DNA of 55,807 nucleotides from an uncultured Bacilli bacterium (GCA_934096405.1 CAKOLW010000006.1:1-55807); one strand, 5' to 3'; positions 1 through 8,428 are shown, counted from the stretch's first letter. The notes: generated by a model not told the origin, from the sequence alone. Program-made: numbers and translations.

Positions 1-77
1 GTCCTCATAGCTCAACTGGATAGAGCGTTTGACTACGGATCAAAAGGTTAGGGGTTCGACTCCTCTTGGGGACACCA
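1..77 (+). tRNA. tRNA-Arg (ACG)
   Basis: A complete cloverleaf. The acceptor arm GTCCTCA pairs with TGGGGAC, followed by discriminator A and an encoded CCA. The anticodon stem TTTGA/TCAAA encloses the loop CTACGGA, giving anticodon ACG, which becomes ICG after A34 deamination. The gene begins at the first base of the window, so its promoter lies outside. tRNA-Pro follows 5 bases later, so the two are probably cotranscribed. Confidence 0.95.
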
Positions 78-82
78 GTTAT

Positions 83-159
83 CGGGAAGTGGCTCAACTT
101 GGTAGAGCACCTGGTTTGGGACCAGGTGGTTGCAGGTTCAAATCCTGTCTTCCCGACCA
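83..159 (+). tRNA. tRNA-Pro (TGG)
   Basis: A cloverleaf with acceptor CGGGAAG/CTTCCCG, anticodon stem CCTGG/CCAGG around loop TTTGGGA (anticodon TGG), and encoded CCA. It is the likely ligand of the T-box leader upstream of proS at 1636-1833, whose candidate specifier is the proline codon CCT. Confidence 0.95.
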
Positions 160-171
160 TTATGATTATTT

Positions 172-200
172 ACCTCGTATTTACGAGGTTTTATTTTTGT
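172..200 (+). terminator. Intrinsic terminator of the tRNA pair
   Basis: A perfect 8-bp stem (ACCTCGTA / TACGAGGT) with a TT loop, followed by TTTATTTTTG. It sits 12 bases after tRNA-Pro. Confidence 0.85.
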
Positions 201-263
201 AGGTACATTTTAGGCTCTATTTAAATACAATTCTTTTTGAAATTATAAATCCAACAAATATTA

Positions 264-292
264 TTGAAAAATGTACAAAATTATGCTACAAT
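264..292 (+). promoter_or_regulatory. SigA-type promoter
   Basis: -35 TTGAAA (264-269), 17-base spacer ending in TGC, -10 TACAAT (287-292). It is 24 bases upstream of the gene at 317, which has an AGGGGG ribosome site. Confidence 0.7.
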
Positions 293-316
293 ATTATCTA
301 CGAAAGAGGGGGTAAC

Positions 317-814
317 ATGAATATTAATGATAGAATACTATTTGAACAACACTTCTATAATCATGGTGAAAGAAAAATAAGCAATAAGGAATTAGAAAAT
401 GCAATAAATATAATTTTAAATAGCAAAGAACTTACTGACTCACCAATAAAATTAGATCATAAAAAAACAGTGGGAACTTTACTAAGACTAAATTGTAAAC
501 TAATAAATACAAAAAAACAAAACATAGAATTTGAAGCTTATTATTGTGTCACTAATGGACAAGCAACCGAAAACAGAGTAATGGAAGGTACAATGGAAAC
601 CTATAGGGGTGAATTAACCATTTCATCAAAAATAACTAGATATAGTGAAGAAACACATTCATTTTATCTATCAGAATTATTTAGTGTTCAAGGTTATAAC
701 TATTATAGATTTTCAATATACCCTAATAAATGCTATAGAGACTTCATAAGTTTTCATGACTTTGATAAATATAAAAAATTTGAAGAAATGACTTTAAAAA
801 GGATTAAAAGATAA
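317..814 (+). CDS. Hypothetical protein, 165 aa
   Basis: I do not recognise this protein. It is predicted to be soluble, with no signal peptide or membrane segment, and mixed alpha/beta in character, with several aromatic-rich stretches in the C-terminal half (NYYRFSIYPNKCYRDF). The ATG at 317 is preceded by AGGGGG at good spacing and by a consensus promoter. The next gene starts 2 bases after its stop, so the two form an operon with the DUF3419-like protein. No function is proposed. Confidence 0.75.
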   Translation: MNINDRILFEQHFYNHGERKISNKELENAINIILNSKELTDSPIKLDHKKTVGTLLRLNCKLINTKKQNIEFEAYYCVTNGQATENRVMEGTMETYRGELTISSKITRYSEETHSFYLSELFSVQGYNYYRFSIYPNKCYRDFISFHDFDKYKKFEEMTLKRIKR

Positions 815-816
815 TC

Positions 817-1599
817 ATGGAATATTCAAAAGTATATGGATTTACAAATGAAAATATAACAAGCTATAGTAACATTTATAATTTTAAAAATTCAAGAGTT
901 TTGTCTGTTATTGGAAGTGGTGATCAATATTTATCAAGCATTTTATTTGGAGCAGAAAGTGTTATTCTTTTTGATAAAAATGAAATAGCTAAGTTATACT
1001 TCTTACTTAAATTCTACTCTATTAGATATTTAAGCTATGAAGAGTTTATTGACTACTTTGTTAATAAAAAAATAAAAGATAAAAAATATTACACTAAGAT
1101 AAGAAAATACTTACCAAAAGATGTTACACATTATTTTGATAAAGTTTACAAAAATAATAAATATATACAATATCCTATGTCTATTAATAATAACCCAATT
1201 AATTTTTCTACTGGAAGAGTTATACCTTATCTAGAAAAAGAGGACTATTATAAGTTACAAACTATATTAAGAAATATTGATGTTCCAATTATTAAAACTA
1301 GTTATTTGGAAGAATTGGATTTTGCTAAATTAGGTAAGTTTGATGTTATGTTATTTTCTAATATTTATTTATATTTGGACATGGATTATCAAAAATATAA
1401 AAAGTTTCTTATAGGATTAAGGAATAATTTGACCACTGAAGGTAAAATTCAAGCAAATTATACTTGGACAAATCATGGAAGAGGATATGATGATTTCAAT
1501 CATTCTATTGATGACGGATTTGATATTACAGAAGTAAGTAGTGTTAGATATGATGGTAAAACTGATTTTAAAGATTATGTATTAACTTATAAAAAGTAG
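817..1599 (+). CDS. DUF3419-like (BtaA-like) SAM-dependent protein
   Basis: 260 aa. The N-terminal segment VLSVIGSGDQYLSSILFGA followed by ESVILFDKN has the shape of the nucleotide-binding motif I of class I SAM-binding folds, in the version seen in DUF3419/BtaA proteins (S-adenosylmethionine:diacylglycerol 3-amino-3-carboxypropyltransferase relatives). The following LKFYSIRYLSYEEFIDYF also resembles that family. A second acidic strand (FDVMLFSNIYLYLDMD, around residues 185-200) fits a later Rossmann strand. It is translationally coupled to the upstream gene with a 2-base gap and no strong ribosome site of its own. Substrate unknown. A generic methyltransferase is the alternative. Confidence 0.55.
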   Translation: MEYSKVYGFTNENITSYSNIYNFKNSRVLSVIGSGDQYLSSILFGAESVILFDKNEIAKLYFLLKFYSIRYLSYEEFIDYFVNKKIKDKKYYTKIRKYLPKDVTHYFDKVYKNNKYIQYPMSINNNPINFSTGRVIPYLEKEDYYKLQTILRNIDVPIIKTSYLEELDFAKLGKFDVMLFSNIYLYLDMDYQKYKKFLIGLRNNLTTEGKIQANYTWTNHGRGYDDFNHSIDDGFDITEVSSVRYDGKTDFKDYVLTYKK

Positions 1600-1628
1600 T
1601 TGAATTATAAAATTAATAATGTTAAAAT
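1600..1628 (+). promoter_or_regulatory. Promoter of the proS T-box transcript
   Basis: -35 TTGAAT (1600-1605), 17-base spacer, extended -10 TGTTAAAAT (-10 hexamer 1623-1628). It begins directly after the preceding stop codon. Confidence 0.65.
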
Positions 1629-1635
1629 CTTAGTA

Positions 1636-1833
1636 GAAAGCGAAGATAAGGGAATAAATTTAAAACACTTATTATAGAGAGTTAGTGGTTGATGGAAACT
1701 AACATAAGTATTAAATTTTCCTACCCTTTAAGTGAAATATAAAAGTATTTCCGGAATTAAACCGTTATTTAATAAAGTTAAAATTAGGATGGCACCGCGG
1801 TTATTCGCTCCTTAGTGTCATTCTTTTTATTTT
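1636..1833 (+). promoter_or_regulatory. T-box riboswitch (tRNA-Pro sensing) upstream of proS
   Basis: The T-box core AGGATGGCACCGCGG lies at 1786-1800. Stem I features include GAGAGTTAGTGGTTGATGG around 1677-1695. A candidate specifier is CCT followed by A at 1720-1723, a proline codon in the usual XYZ-A setting. The terminator alternative is GGATGGCAC (1787-1795) pairing with GTGTCATTC (1814-1822, two G-U pairs), followed by TTTTTATTTT. In T-boxes, uncharged tRNA binds the specifier and the T-box bulge and favours the antiterminator. Here the probable ligand is the tRNA-Pro(TGG) at 83-159. Confidence 0.92.
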
Positions 1834-1845
1834 GAGAGGTGTAAA

Positions 1846-3270
1846 ATGAAAAATAATAAAATAACTAGTAGAGAAGAGAATTTTGCAGATTGGTATACTG
1901 ATGTAGTATCTGCTTCAAGATTAGCAAGATATTCAAATGTAAAAGGGTGTGTTATACTTGAACCTAATGGATGTGCACTTTGGGATAATATAGTAGAAAA
2001 TATGGATAAACTATTCAAAGAAACAGGACATAAAAATGTTAAATTACCTATGTTTATACCAGAAGGACTACTAAATAAGGAAAGTGAATTAGTAAATGGT
2101 TTTGCACCTGAAGTAGCGTGGGTTACACAGGGTGGATCTAAAACACTTGAAGAAAGATTATGTGTGCGTCCAACTAGTGAAACTTTATTTAGTGATTACT
2201 ATAGCGAAATAGTTAAGTCATATAAAGATTTACCAATTAAATATAATCAATGGTGTAGTGTTGTTAGATGGGAAAAAGAAACTAGACCATTCTTAAGAAG
2301 TAGAGAATTTTTTTGGCAAGAAGGCCATACAGTACATGCAACTAGTGAAGAAGCAGAAAAAGAAACTAGAGATATGCTTAATGTATACAAAAAATTCTTT
2401 GAAGAATATTTAGCAGTACCAGTAATATGTGGAAAGAAAACAGAAAAAGAAAAATTTGCAGGAGCAGAATATACATTAACTATCGAAGCACTTATGCATA
2501 ATGGAATATGTCTTCAAAGTGGAACAAGCCATTATTTTGGACAAAAATTTAGTAAGGCTTATGACATTAAATTTCTAAATAAAAATAATGAGTATGAATA
2601 TTGTTATCAAACATCATGGGGTACTTCAAATAGAATGATTGGTGCTTTAATTATGGTACATGGTGATGATCGTGGATTAGTTCTTCCACCTAAAATTGCG
2701 CCTACTAAAGTGGCTATAATACCTATTGGAAATGATGAAAATGTATTAAATACTACAAATATGGTAGAAAGTCTATTAAAAGAAAATAATATTAGTTATT
2801 ATACTGATAATACTGATAAAACTCCAGGATTTAAATTTGCTGAAGCAGAAGTAAATGGTATACCAGTTCGTATTGAAATTGGAAAAAGAGATTTAGAAAA
2901 TAATCAAATTACTTTTGTAAGAAGAGATACTAGTGAAAAAATCACAATTAATTTAAATGAAAATATACTTGATAAATTAAATGAACTATTTAATGAAATT
3001 CAAAATAACTTATTTGAAAATGCTAAAGAAAGAATGAATAGTTTAACATTTACAGCTAGTAATTTAACTGAAGTAGAAAATATTTTAAATACTCATCCAG
3101 GATTTATAAAAGCCCCTTGGTGTGGAAACTTAGATTGTGAACTAAAAATGAAAGAAATTAAAGGATGTAAGTCTAGATGTATATTAAAAAATGAGGAAGT
3201 TCATGATGAAAAATGTGTTGTATGTGGTGGTAAAGCAAAACACATTGTAATGTGGGGAATTCAATATTAA
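1846..3270 (+). CDS. proS: Prolyl-tRNA synthetase, archaeal/eukaryotic type
   Basis: 474 aa, charging tRNA-Pro with proline in the cytoplasm. The class II motifs are visible: RPTSETLFSDYY (motif 2 region), EFFWQEGHT, and a C-terminal anticodon-binding part. The protein ends in a zinc-binding extension with four cysteine clusters (CGNLDCELK, GCKSRC, EKCVVCGG) and a terminal Tyr. Short length, lack of the YbaK-type editing insertion and the Cys-rich tail identify the archaeal/eukaryotic-type ProRS rather than the long bacterial form. The ATG follows GAGAGG. Expression is under the T-box immediately upstream. It appears monocistronic, with a terminator directly after the stop. Confidence 0.95.
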   Translation: MKNNKITSREENFADWYTDVVSASRLARYSNVKGCVILEPNGCALWDNIVENMDKLFKETGHKNVKLPMFIPEGLLNKESELVNGFAPEVAWVTQGGSKTLEERLCVRPTSETLFSDYYSEIVKSYKDLPIKYNQWCSVVRWEKETRPFLRSREFFWQEGHTVHATSEEAEKETRDMLNVYKKFFEEYLAVPVICGKKTEKEKFAGAEYTLTIEALMHNGICLQSGTSHYFGQKFSKAYDIKFLNKNNEYEYCYQTSWGTSNRMIGALIMVHGDDRGLVLPPKIAPTKVAIIPIGNDENVLNTTNMVESLLKENNISYYTDNTDKTPGFKFAEAEVNGIPVRIEIGKRDLENNQITFVRRDTSEKITINLNENILDKLNELFNEIQNNLFENAKERMNSLTFTASNLTEVENILNTHPGFIKAPWCGNLDCELKMKEIKGCKSRCILKNEEVHDEKCVVCGGKAKHIVMWGIQY

Positions 3271-3300
3271 AGTTGTTGTGTATTCAATAACTTTTTTTCT
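3271..3300 (+). terminator. Intrinsic terminator after proS
   Basis: AGTTGTTG (3271-3278) pairs with CAATAACT (3284-3291, one G-U pair), followed by seven T residues. Confidence 0.8.
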
Positions 3301-3301
3301 A

Positions 3302-3330
3302 TTGTAGAATTAGTAAAATTTGGTTATAAT
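3302..3330 (+). promoter_or_regulatory. SigA-type promoter for the VanY-like/yvcK operon
   Basis: -35 TTGTAG (3302-3307), 17-base spacer, -10 TATAAT (3325-3330). It is 23 bases upstream of the ATG at 3354. Confidence 0.7.
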
Positions 3331-3353
3331 ATAAATATAAAAGGAGAATAAAG

Positions 3354-4307
3354 ATGGTTAAAAAGAAATTAAATGTAAAAAAATTAGGAGCATTTATTGG
3401 AGCAATAGTTTTAGTAGTTATATTAGGAATAGTAGGAATTAAAAAATTAGTTGACGAATCTAAATTAAAGAAAACTATAGAATATAAGTTAGGAGAAGTA
3501 GGTTATAGTACCAATGAAATAAAAGTTATAAAAGATACTTTTGATAATGATAAAATTAATGATTTATTAAATTCGAAGTATAAAAGTAATCTTACAAAAT
3601 TTATAAATGAAAAATATTTTCTATATAAAAATTTAGATAGATATTTGGATTATTATAGTAAAAATTCTAGTACTAAACCTTCTAAAGTAGTGGGAATAGT
3701 TAATACAAATGCCGATACTGGATGGTATAGTAAAATAGTGGATACTGATATATCAAAAGGAGAAAAAATGCTAGTTAATAAGTTTTATAAGTTGGGTAGC
3801 GATTATGAACCTAGTGATTTAAAGTTGGTATCAAGTTCTTATGCTTATTCTGGAAAATATGTAAGTGAAAGTATTTATGATGATTTAATTAATATGTTAA
3901 GTGATGCTAAAGATGCTGGATATACATTAGTAGTTAGTCAAGGATATAGAAGTTATGCTGATCAAGAAGAAGCATATAATGATATTGAAAGTTCCAGTGG
4001 AGAAGATAATGCTGATAGATTAGCTGCAAGAGCAGGACATTCTGAATATCAAACTGGATTAAGTGTAGTTATTAAACCATATAATAAAGAAGTTGAAGAA
4101 GGAAAACAATATGATGAAAATGATTGGTTATTAAAAAATAGTTATAGATATGGATTTATATTAAGATATCCAGAAAATACTAGTGATATAACTGGTTTTG
4201 AAACAGATATGTGGAGATTTAGATATGTTGGAACAGATATAGCAAGGAAAATACATGAAGAAAATATAACATTTGATGAGTATTATGCTTATTATCTAAA
4301 TAAGTAA
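3354..4307 (+). CDS. VanY/DacB-like (M15B) D,D-carboxypeptidase homologue, probably inactive
   Basis: 317 aa with an N-terminal membrane anchor (about residues 12-30), a linker and a C-terminal M15B-type domain (about 170-315). The family framework is clear: SQGYRSYADQEEAY, AGHSEYQTGLSVV, YGFILRYP, DMWRFRYVG. In active VanY enzymes the zinc ligands are the His and Asp of SxHxxGxAxD and the His of EPWHxRY, with the Glu of EPWH as catalytic base. Here these positions read Tyr232, Val239, Arg288 and Asp285, so all three metal ligands are gone. The reading frame is intact, suggesting a retained peptidoglycan-binding or regulatory role. It precedes yvcK by 18 bases in an apparent operon. Confidence 0.85.
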   Translation: MVKKKLNVKKLGAFIGAIVLVVILGIVGIKKLVDESKLKKTIEYKLGEVGYSTNEIKVIKDTFDNDKINDLLNSKYKSNLTKFINEKYFLYKNLDRYLDYYSKNSSTKPSKVVGIVNTNADTGWYSKIVDTDISKGEKMLVNKFYKLGSDYEPSDLKLVSSSYAYSGKYVSESIYDDLINMLSDAKDAGYTLVVSQGYRSYADQEEAYNDIESSSGEDNADRLAARAGHSEYQTGLSVVIKPYNKEVEEGKQYDENDWLLKNSYRYGFILRYPENTSDITGFETDMWRFRYVGTDIARKIHEENITFDEYYAYYLNK

Positions 4308-4325
4308 ATTTACTAAGGGGGAATT

Positions 4326-5267
4326 ATGAATAACAAAGTAGTAGTATTAGGTGGTGGTACAGGTTTGTCTGTACTATTATCTGGTTTAAAGAAATTTCCA
4401 TTAGATATAACTGCAATTGTTAGTGTATCTGATAATGGAAGTTCAACAGGAAAATTAAGAGAAGAATTTAATACTCCAGCAGTTGGAGATATAAGAAGAG
4501 TTTTAATAAGTTTATCAGAAACTGAACCATTAGTGGAAAAGTTATTTAATTATAGATTTCATACTACAAGTGATTTAAATGGACATACAGTTGGTAACTT
4601 AATTTTAACTGCAACTAAAGAAATAACTGGCAATTTAAGTGATGGTATTGAAGCCTTGTCTAAAGTGTTTAATTTAAAAGGTAAAGTTGTACCATTAACT
4701 GAAGATAATGTAACTTTAATGGCTAAAATGACAGATGGAAGTATAGTAAAAGGGGAAACTGAAATAACTACATCAGGTAAAAAAATCAAAAAAGTATTTT
4801 ATGAAGAAACTCCAATTATTACACCACTTGCTATTAAAGAAATAAGAGAAGCTAATATAATAGTGTTAAGTATGGGAAGCATATATACGAGTATTATTCC
4901 AAATTTAATTAATAAAGAAATTATAGACGCTATTGATAATTCAAATGCAAAAGTAATGTATGTTTGTAATATGATGACACAGCCTGGTGAAACAGATGGA
5001 TTTAGTGTAAGTGATCATGTTAAATTATTAAATAGTTATTTAGGTAATAAAAAAATAGATAAAGTGTTAGTTAATAATAAATTAATTGATAAAATGATAT
5101 TAGATAAATATCAAAATGAAGAACAAAAAGATTTAGTAAAAATAGATTATGATAATCTTAAAGATGTAATTTTAATAGAAGATGATTATTTTATTGTTGA
5201 AGATTCAAGAATTAGACACGATGCTTTAAAATTAGCTTTTAGTATATTTAGTGAAATATTTAAATAA
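4326..5267 (+). CDS. yvcK: YvcK/MgfK gluconeogenesis factor (CofD-fold)
   Basis: 313 aa. The N-terminus VVVLGGGTGLSVLLSGLK and the following SVSDNGSSTGKLREEF and PAVGDIRRVL are diagnostic of the YvcK/CofD family. YvcK binds UDP-GlcNAc and, in Bacillus and Listeria, supports growth on gluconeogenic carbon and cell-wall homeostasis. In many Bacillota it lies in rapZ-yvcK-whiA. Here neither neighbour is present, and it follows a peptidoglycan-peptidase homologue instead, in keeping with its wall link. The start at 4326 has AGGGGG upstream. It does not imply F420 synthesis. Confidence 0.93.
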   Translation: MNNKVVVLGGGTGLSVLLSGLKKFPLDITAIVSVSDNGSSTGKLREEFNTPAVGDIRRVLISLSETEPLVEKLFNYRFHTTSDLNGHTVGNLILTATKEITGNLSDGIEALSKVFNLKGKVVPLTEDNVTLMAKMTDGSIVKGETEITTSGKKIKKVFYEETPIITPLAIKEIREANIIVLSMGSIYTSIIPNLINKEIIDAIDNSNAKVMYVCNMMTQPGETDGFSVSDHVKLLNSYLGNKKIDKVLVNNKLIDKMILDKYQNEEQKDLVKIDYDNLKDVILIEDDYFIVEDSRIRHDALKLAFSIFSEIFK

Positions 5268-5271
5268 AAGA

Positions 5272-5280
5272 TGATATAAT
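5272..5280 (+). promoter_or_regulatory. Extended -10 promoter
   Basis: TGATATAAT (TG-n-TATAAT) 24 bases upstream of the gene at 5304, with no clear -35. It lies between yvcK and the next start, so the four unknown genes that follow can be transcribed separately. Confidence 0.55.
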
Positions 5281-5303
5281 AACATTAGTAAGGGAGGTTT
5301 ATA

Positions 5304-5957
5304 ATGTACTTATATGATAAAAAAGAAAATAAGCTAGATATATATGATTTAATTCCAAATATTAAAGAATTATATGAATATCGTGCTGAAGAAATGAAAC
5401 AAATACCTGAAAAAGATATGATTATTCGAGGAGTAACTGGAACAGGAATTGAAAGCTACAAGATATTACAAGATTATGAAAATAAATTTGATACTGAAAT
5501 TCTTCCTATAGAAAATGTAAATGGCATGTTTCATAAATTAGAACCAGACTATTTAAATAATAGTGAAACTAATAGAAAAAAATTACTTGAATCATTTTAT
5601 TCTGGTTACTTTATCAATAAAAAAATAGCAAGAATACAAGATCTTAAAAAAATAAGATATCTTTTATTAAAACATTCAGAATACAGGTATTATCCAGGTA
5701 AAGCAACATTAGATGAAATTATAGAAATACCTGAATCATTATATTTGTTATCACTAATAGAACAAGAAAAGTTTTCATTAATAGGTAACAAAAATATTTC
5801 AGAACAACTAAAACTTTTTAAATTAGAACAAACTAAAAGTATAGATTTAGATACTTTAGAAAGAATAGATTATATTGGTTTAGCACCAGATTGTTATACA
5901 AAAGCAATAAAAAAATCAAGGAATGATGCACATATTTTAAAATTAATGCAAAGATAA
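5304..5957 (+). CDS. Hypothetical protein, 217 aa
   Basis: Not recognised. Soluble, mostly helical, without signal or membrane segment. It contains IIRGVTGTGIESYKILQDY near residues 40-58, which is not a Walker motif. It is the first of four consecutive same-strand unknown genes (5304-8204), each with its own strong ribosome site (here AGGGAGG). Neighbours with zinc-ribbon cysteines suggest a shared but unidentified role. Confidence 0.75.
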   Translation: MYLYDKKENKLDIYDLIPNIKELYEYRAEEMKQIPEKDMIIRGVTGTGIESYKILQDYENKFDTEILPIENVNGMFHKLEPDYLNNSETNRKKLLESFYSGYFINKKIARIQDLKKIRYLLLKHSEYRYYPGKATLDEIIEIPESLYLLSLIEQEKFSLIGNKNISEQLKLFKLEQTKSIDLDTLERIDYIGLAPDCYTKAIKKSRNDAHILKLMQR

Positions 5958-6013
5958 GAAAAGCTTTGATTACATTTATATTGACTATAATATTTCACAA
6001 GGAGGAGAAAAAA

Positions 6014-6493
6014 ATGAAAAAAATAAGTACATCTTTAGCTTGCAAATATTGCGGTTCATTTAATATAGATAGCACTGTAAAATTTTATAACAAAAAAACA
6101 AGATATGAAAAAGATTTAGATGCAAAAATAATTACAAAACATAGGATTTATAAATGCAGATGTAATAATTGCAAAAAAAATTATATAGTTGATCATGGTA
6201 TAGATAAATTTACTTTATTTAAAAAACCATATAAAATAACTGAAACAGGTGATGTAAAATTATTTGCAGAATATGTTAGTCAAAGCAGTTTTGTTAATGA
6301 CTATAAAATTTGCTCTGTTAATATTTCTTCATATTTAAGAAATGAAGCTTCAATGAATGAAGTATATTTAGTACTTACTGATAATGATAAATATCCAATC
6401 GTTTTACCAAAACAAGATTTAGAAGAACTTTTAGAAAAGCCTGAAAAAGTAAAAACATTAACTTTAAACACATTTTTTAGTAGATATAGATAA
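6014..6493 (+). CDS. Zinc-ribbon-like hypothetical protein, 159 aa
   Basis: I place the start at the ATG at 6014 because AAGGAGGAG lies 6 bases upstream. A longer reading from a TTG at 5966 has no ribosome site. The N-terminus carries CKYCGS (about residues 10-15) and a second pair CRCNNCKKNY (about 48-57), a CxxC...CxxC arrangement expected to bind zinc. The rest (EVYLVLTDNDKYPIVLP) is beta-rich. Function unknown. Second gene of the unknown run. Confidence 0.75.
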   Translation: MKKISTSLACKYCGSFNIDSTVKFYNKKTRYEKDLDAKIITKHRIYKCRCNNCKKNYIVDHGIDKFTLFKKPYKITETGDVKLFAEYVSQSSFVNDYKICSVNISSYLRNEASMNEVYLVLTDNDKYPIVLPKQDLEELLEKPEKVKTLTLNTFFSRYR

Positions 6494-6531
6494 TTTATTA
6501 TTAAAAAAATTAGTATAGGAGGTATTATATA

Positions 6532-7098
6532 ATGCAATTTACATATATTGATGAAAATTTAAATACAATTTTACAGAATCAAGATAGGGTTCTATACTTA
6601 AAACCATATAATGTAGGAAATAAAAAAGCATTGTTTGCAATAGTTAGAGAAGGAGAAGGAATTTATAAAAAACTTCAAATTACTAAAGAACAATCTGAAT
6701 TGACATTTCCTTTTGAACCAATATATTACTTTCGTAATGGACCAGGCTATTTTTATTTAAAAGATTTTATGGTGCTAAATAACTTTATTGCTCTAAACGT
6801 AAAAAATATGGAAGGATTCATGAGTAAAAATTCACAAAAAAATAATAAAATAGTTAATATATTTGCTACGTTTAATGATGGAACTTCAGTATTTTTAAAA
6901 TGGAAAAATATTAAAAGATTTGAAAAAGAAGGTGGCTTAAAAAAATATATTGATTTATTGAATCAACGCAAAGGCTATGTCTCACCAAATTTTAGTGATT
7001 ATGAAATTTTAGATTTTTATATAGGTGAAGAAGATACTTTTTCTATTTCGAGTCTTCAAAATAAGAATGAATTAAAAATGTCAAAGAAAATCAAATAA
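6532..7098 (+). CDS. Hypothetical protein, 188 aa
   Basis: Not recognised. Soluble and beta-rich, with aromatic clusters (YYFRNGPGYFYLKDF). The ribosome site AGGAGG is 8 bases before the ATG. Third gene of the run 5304-8204. No catalytic motif seen. Confidence 0.72.
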   Translation: MQFTYIDENLNTILQNQDRVLYLKPYNVGNKKALFAIVREGEGIYKKLQITKEQSELTFPFEPIYYFRNGPGYFYLKDFMVLNNFIALNVKNMEGFMSKNSQKNNKIVNIFATFNDGTSVFLKWKNIKRFEKEGGLKKYIDLLNQRKGYVSPNFSDYEILDFYIGEEDTFSISSLQNKNELKMSKKIK

Positions 7099-7124
7099 AA
7101 TAAAATTACGAGGAGGTATTTAAA

Positions 7125-8204
7125 ATGACAATAGAAGAAGCAAAAGAAGAATTAGTTAGAAGATACCAATACTTATATGAAAATGCTCAATTTATATTAG
7201 CGCCATTTATGTATGAACAAAATGAGGAAGAATTTAAAAAGACTTTAGAAGATGATTTTGCGAGAAAATATATAAAGAATCCATTAATTTATTTGAAGAT
7301 AAATAGGTTAGATAATATAAATTCATTATTTGAAGAATTTTTATTATCAGATAAACCTATGGAAAAAAGTTTACTTTATAGATTTGTTGAAAATAAAAAG
7401 AAAGATAAGGAATATTTAAATAAAGTAAATGCAGGTTTAAAATTATTAGAGAAGAAGAATAAAGACGAACATAATGAAATATTAAAAACAAGATTAAGTA
7501 TCTGGAATATCTTAGATAGTTGTGCAGAATATATTGAAGAACAATCTGAAAATTTAATAAATAAAGAAAGAAAATTACAGGTTATTGATGAGTATTATAG
7601 AATACTTAGATATAAAAATGATGGTAAGACTTATATTAGCGGTAGAAATTTAGATTTATATGATGTTAATTCTATATCAGTAAATATTCCAACAAATAAA
7701 AGAAAACCTTGTAGAGATAAAAAAGATATTGGTATTAAAGATAATTCATTTATATCAGTTATAAGTAGTTCACCATGTTATGAAAATAACTTATCAATAT
7801 TTTCTGAAGGAGAAAAACAACAAATATATTTACAATATCATGATGAATTACCATGTGATTTACTAAAAACATGTGAACTTGAAGAAGAATATATTGATTT
7901 TAAGATAGAAACAAGACTAAAAAGATCTGAAAACACAAAACCCTGTGGAAAAGATTTTACTGTGAAAGAAGAAAAGATATTTGTTAATCCAAATGGAAAA
8001 CTTTATAGATACTATCAAATATGCCCACATTGTGGTTATATGGTAAATATTCCTAATGAAATTTTATCAAATGGAATTAAACAAAGAATAGAAAATAGAT
8101 GTAGTAAAGATAATAAACTATTTAGAAAAATATGTCTTTATTCAGAATTATACAGTCTAGATAAACAATCAAATGAAGAACAAAGAAGATTATTAATAAA
8201 ATAA
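7125..8204 (+). CDS. Hypothetical protein with C-terminal zinc motif, 359 aa
   Basis: Not recognised. The N-terminal 130 residues are charged and helical. The C-terminal third has a CPHCGYMV knuckle (about residue 299) plus flanking cysteines (PCGKDF, NRCSKDNK, KICLYS) that could complete one or two zinc sites. GAGGAGG precedes the ATG. It is the last gene before a strong terminator, so the operon ends here. Confidence 0.75.
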   Translation: MTIEEAKEELVRRYQYLYENAQFILAPFMYEQNEEEFKKTLEDDFARKYIKNPLIYLKINRLDNINSLFEEFLLSDKPMEKSLLYRFVENKKKDKEYLNKVNAGLKLLEKKNKDEHNEILKTRLSIWNILDSCAEYIEEQSENLINKERKLQVIDEYYRILRYKNDGKTYISGRNLDLYDVNSISVNIPTNKRKPCRDKKDIGIKDNSFISVISSSPCYENNLSIFSEGEKQQIYLQYHDELPCDLLKTCELEEEYIDFKIETRLKRSENTKPCGKDFTVKEEKIFVNPNGKLYRYYQICPHCGYMVNIPNEILSNGIKQRIENRCSKDNKLFRKICLYSELYSLDKQSNEEQRRLLIK

Positions 8205-8236
8205 GGACTAATAAAATAAGATTTATTAGTCTTTTT
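8205..8236 (+). terminator. Intrinsic terminator
   Basis: GACTAATAAA (8206-8215) pairs with TTTATTAGTC (8222-8231), followed by TTTTT. It ends the four-gene unknown run. Confidence 0.85.
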
Positions 8237-8249
8237 AAATGTTTCATAC

Positions 8250-8277
8250 AAACAAAAAAGTCCTTAAACAAGGACTT
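8250..8277 (-). terminator. Intrinsic terminator of tRNA-Ala
   Basis: On the minus strand AAGTCCTT-GTTT-AAGGACTT is followed by TTTTTG. A perfect 8-bp stem, 12 bases downstream of the tRNA. Confidence 0.85.
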
Positions 8278-8288
8278 AATTCACTAAT

Positions 8289-8365
8289 TGGTGGAGAATG
8301 TGGGACTTGAACCCGCGACCTCCTGCGTGCAAGGCAGATGCTCTAGCCAACTGAGCTAATTCCCC
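8289..8365 (-). tRNA. tRNA-Ala (TGC)
   Basis: The minus-strand cloverleaf starts GGGGAATTAGCTC and ends in an encoded CCA. The anticodon loop gives TGC. The acceptor stem contains G3-U70, the alanine identity element. Confidence 0.96.
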
Positions 8366-8400
8366 AACGGTAGGCACTTGATTAAATCAAGTAAAATAAG

Positions 8401-8428
8401 TCTATCACAAAATTAACATAATAGTCAA
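8401..8428 (-). promoter_or_regulatory. Probable tRNA-Ala promoter
   Basis: On the minus strand -35 TTGACT (8423-8428), 16-base spacer, -10 GATAGA (8401-8406). A perfect inverted repeat ACTTGATT-A-AATCAAGT (8376-8392) lies between it and the tRNA, in the 5' leader. Confidence 0.45.

Noticed and set aside
8376..8392. Terminator or operator from ACTTGATT-A-AATCAAGT
   Set aside because: No T-run on either strand, and it lies in the tRNA-Ala leader. An operator cannot be supported without a known regulator.
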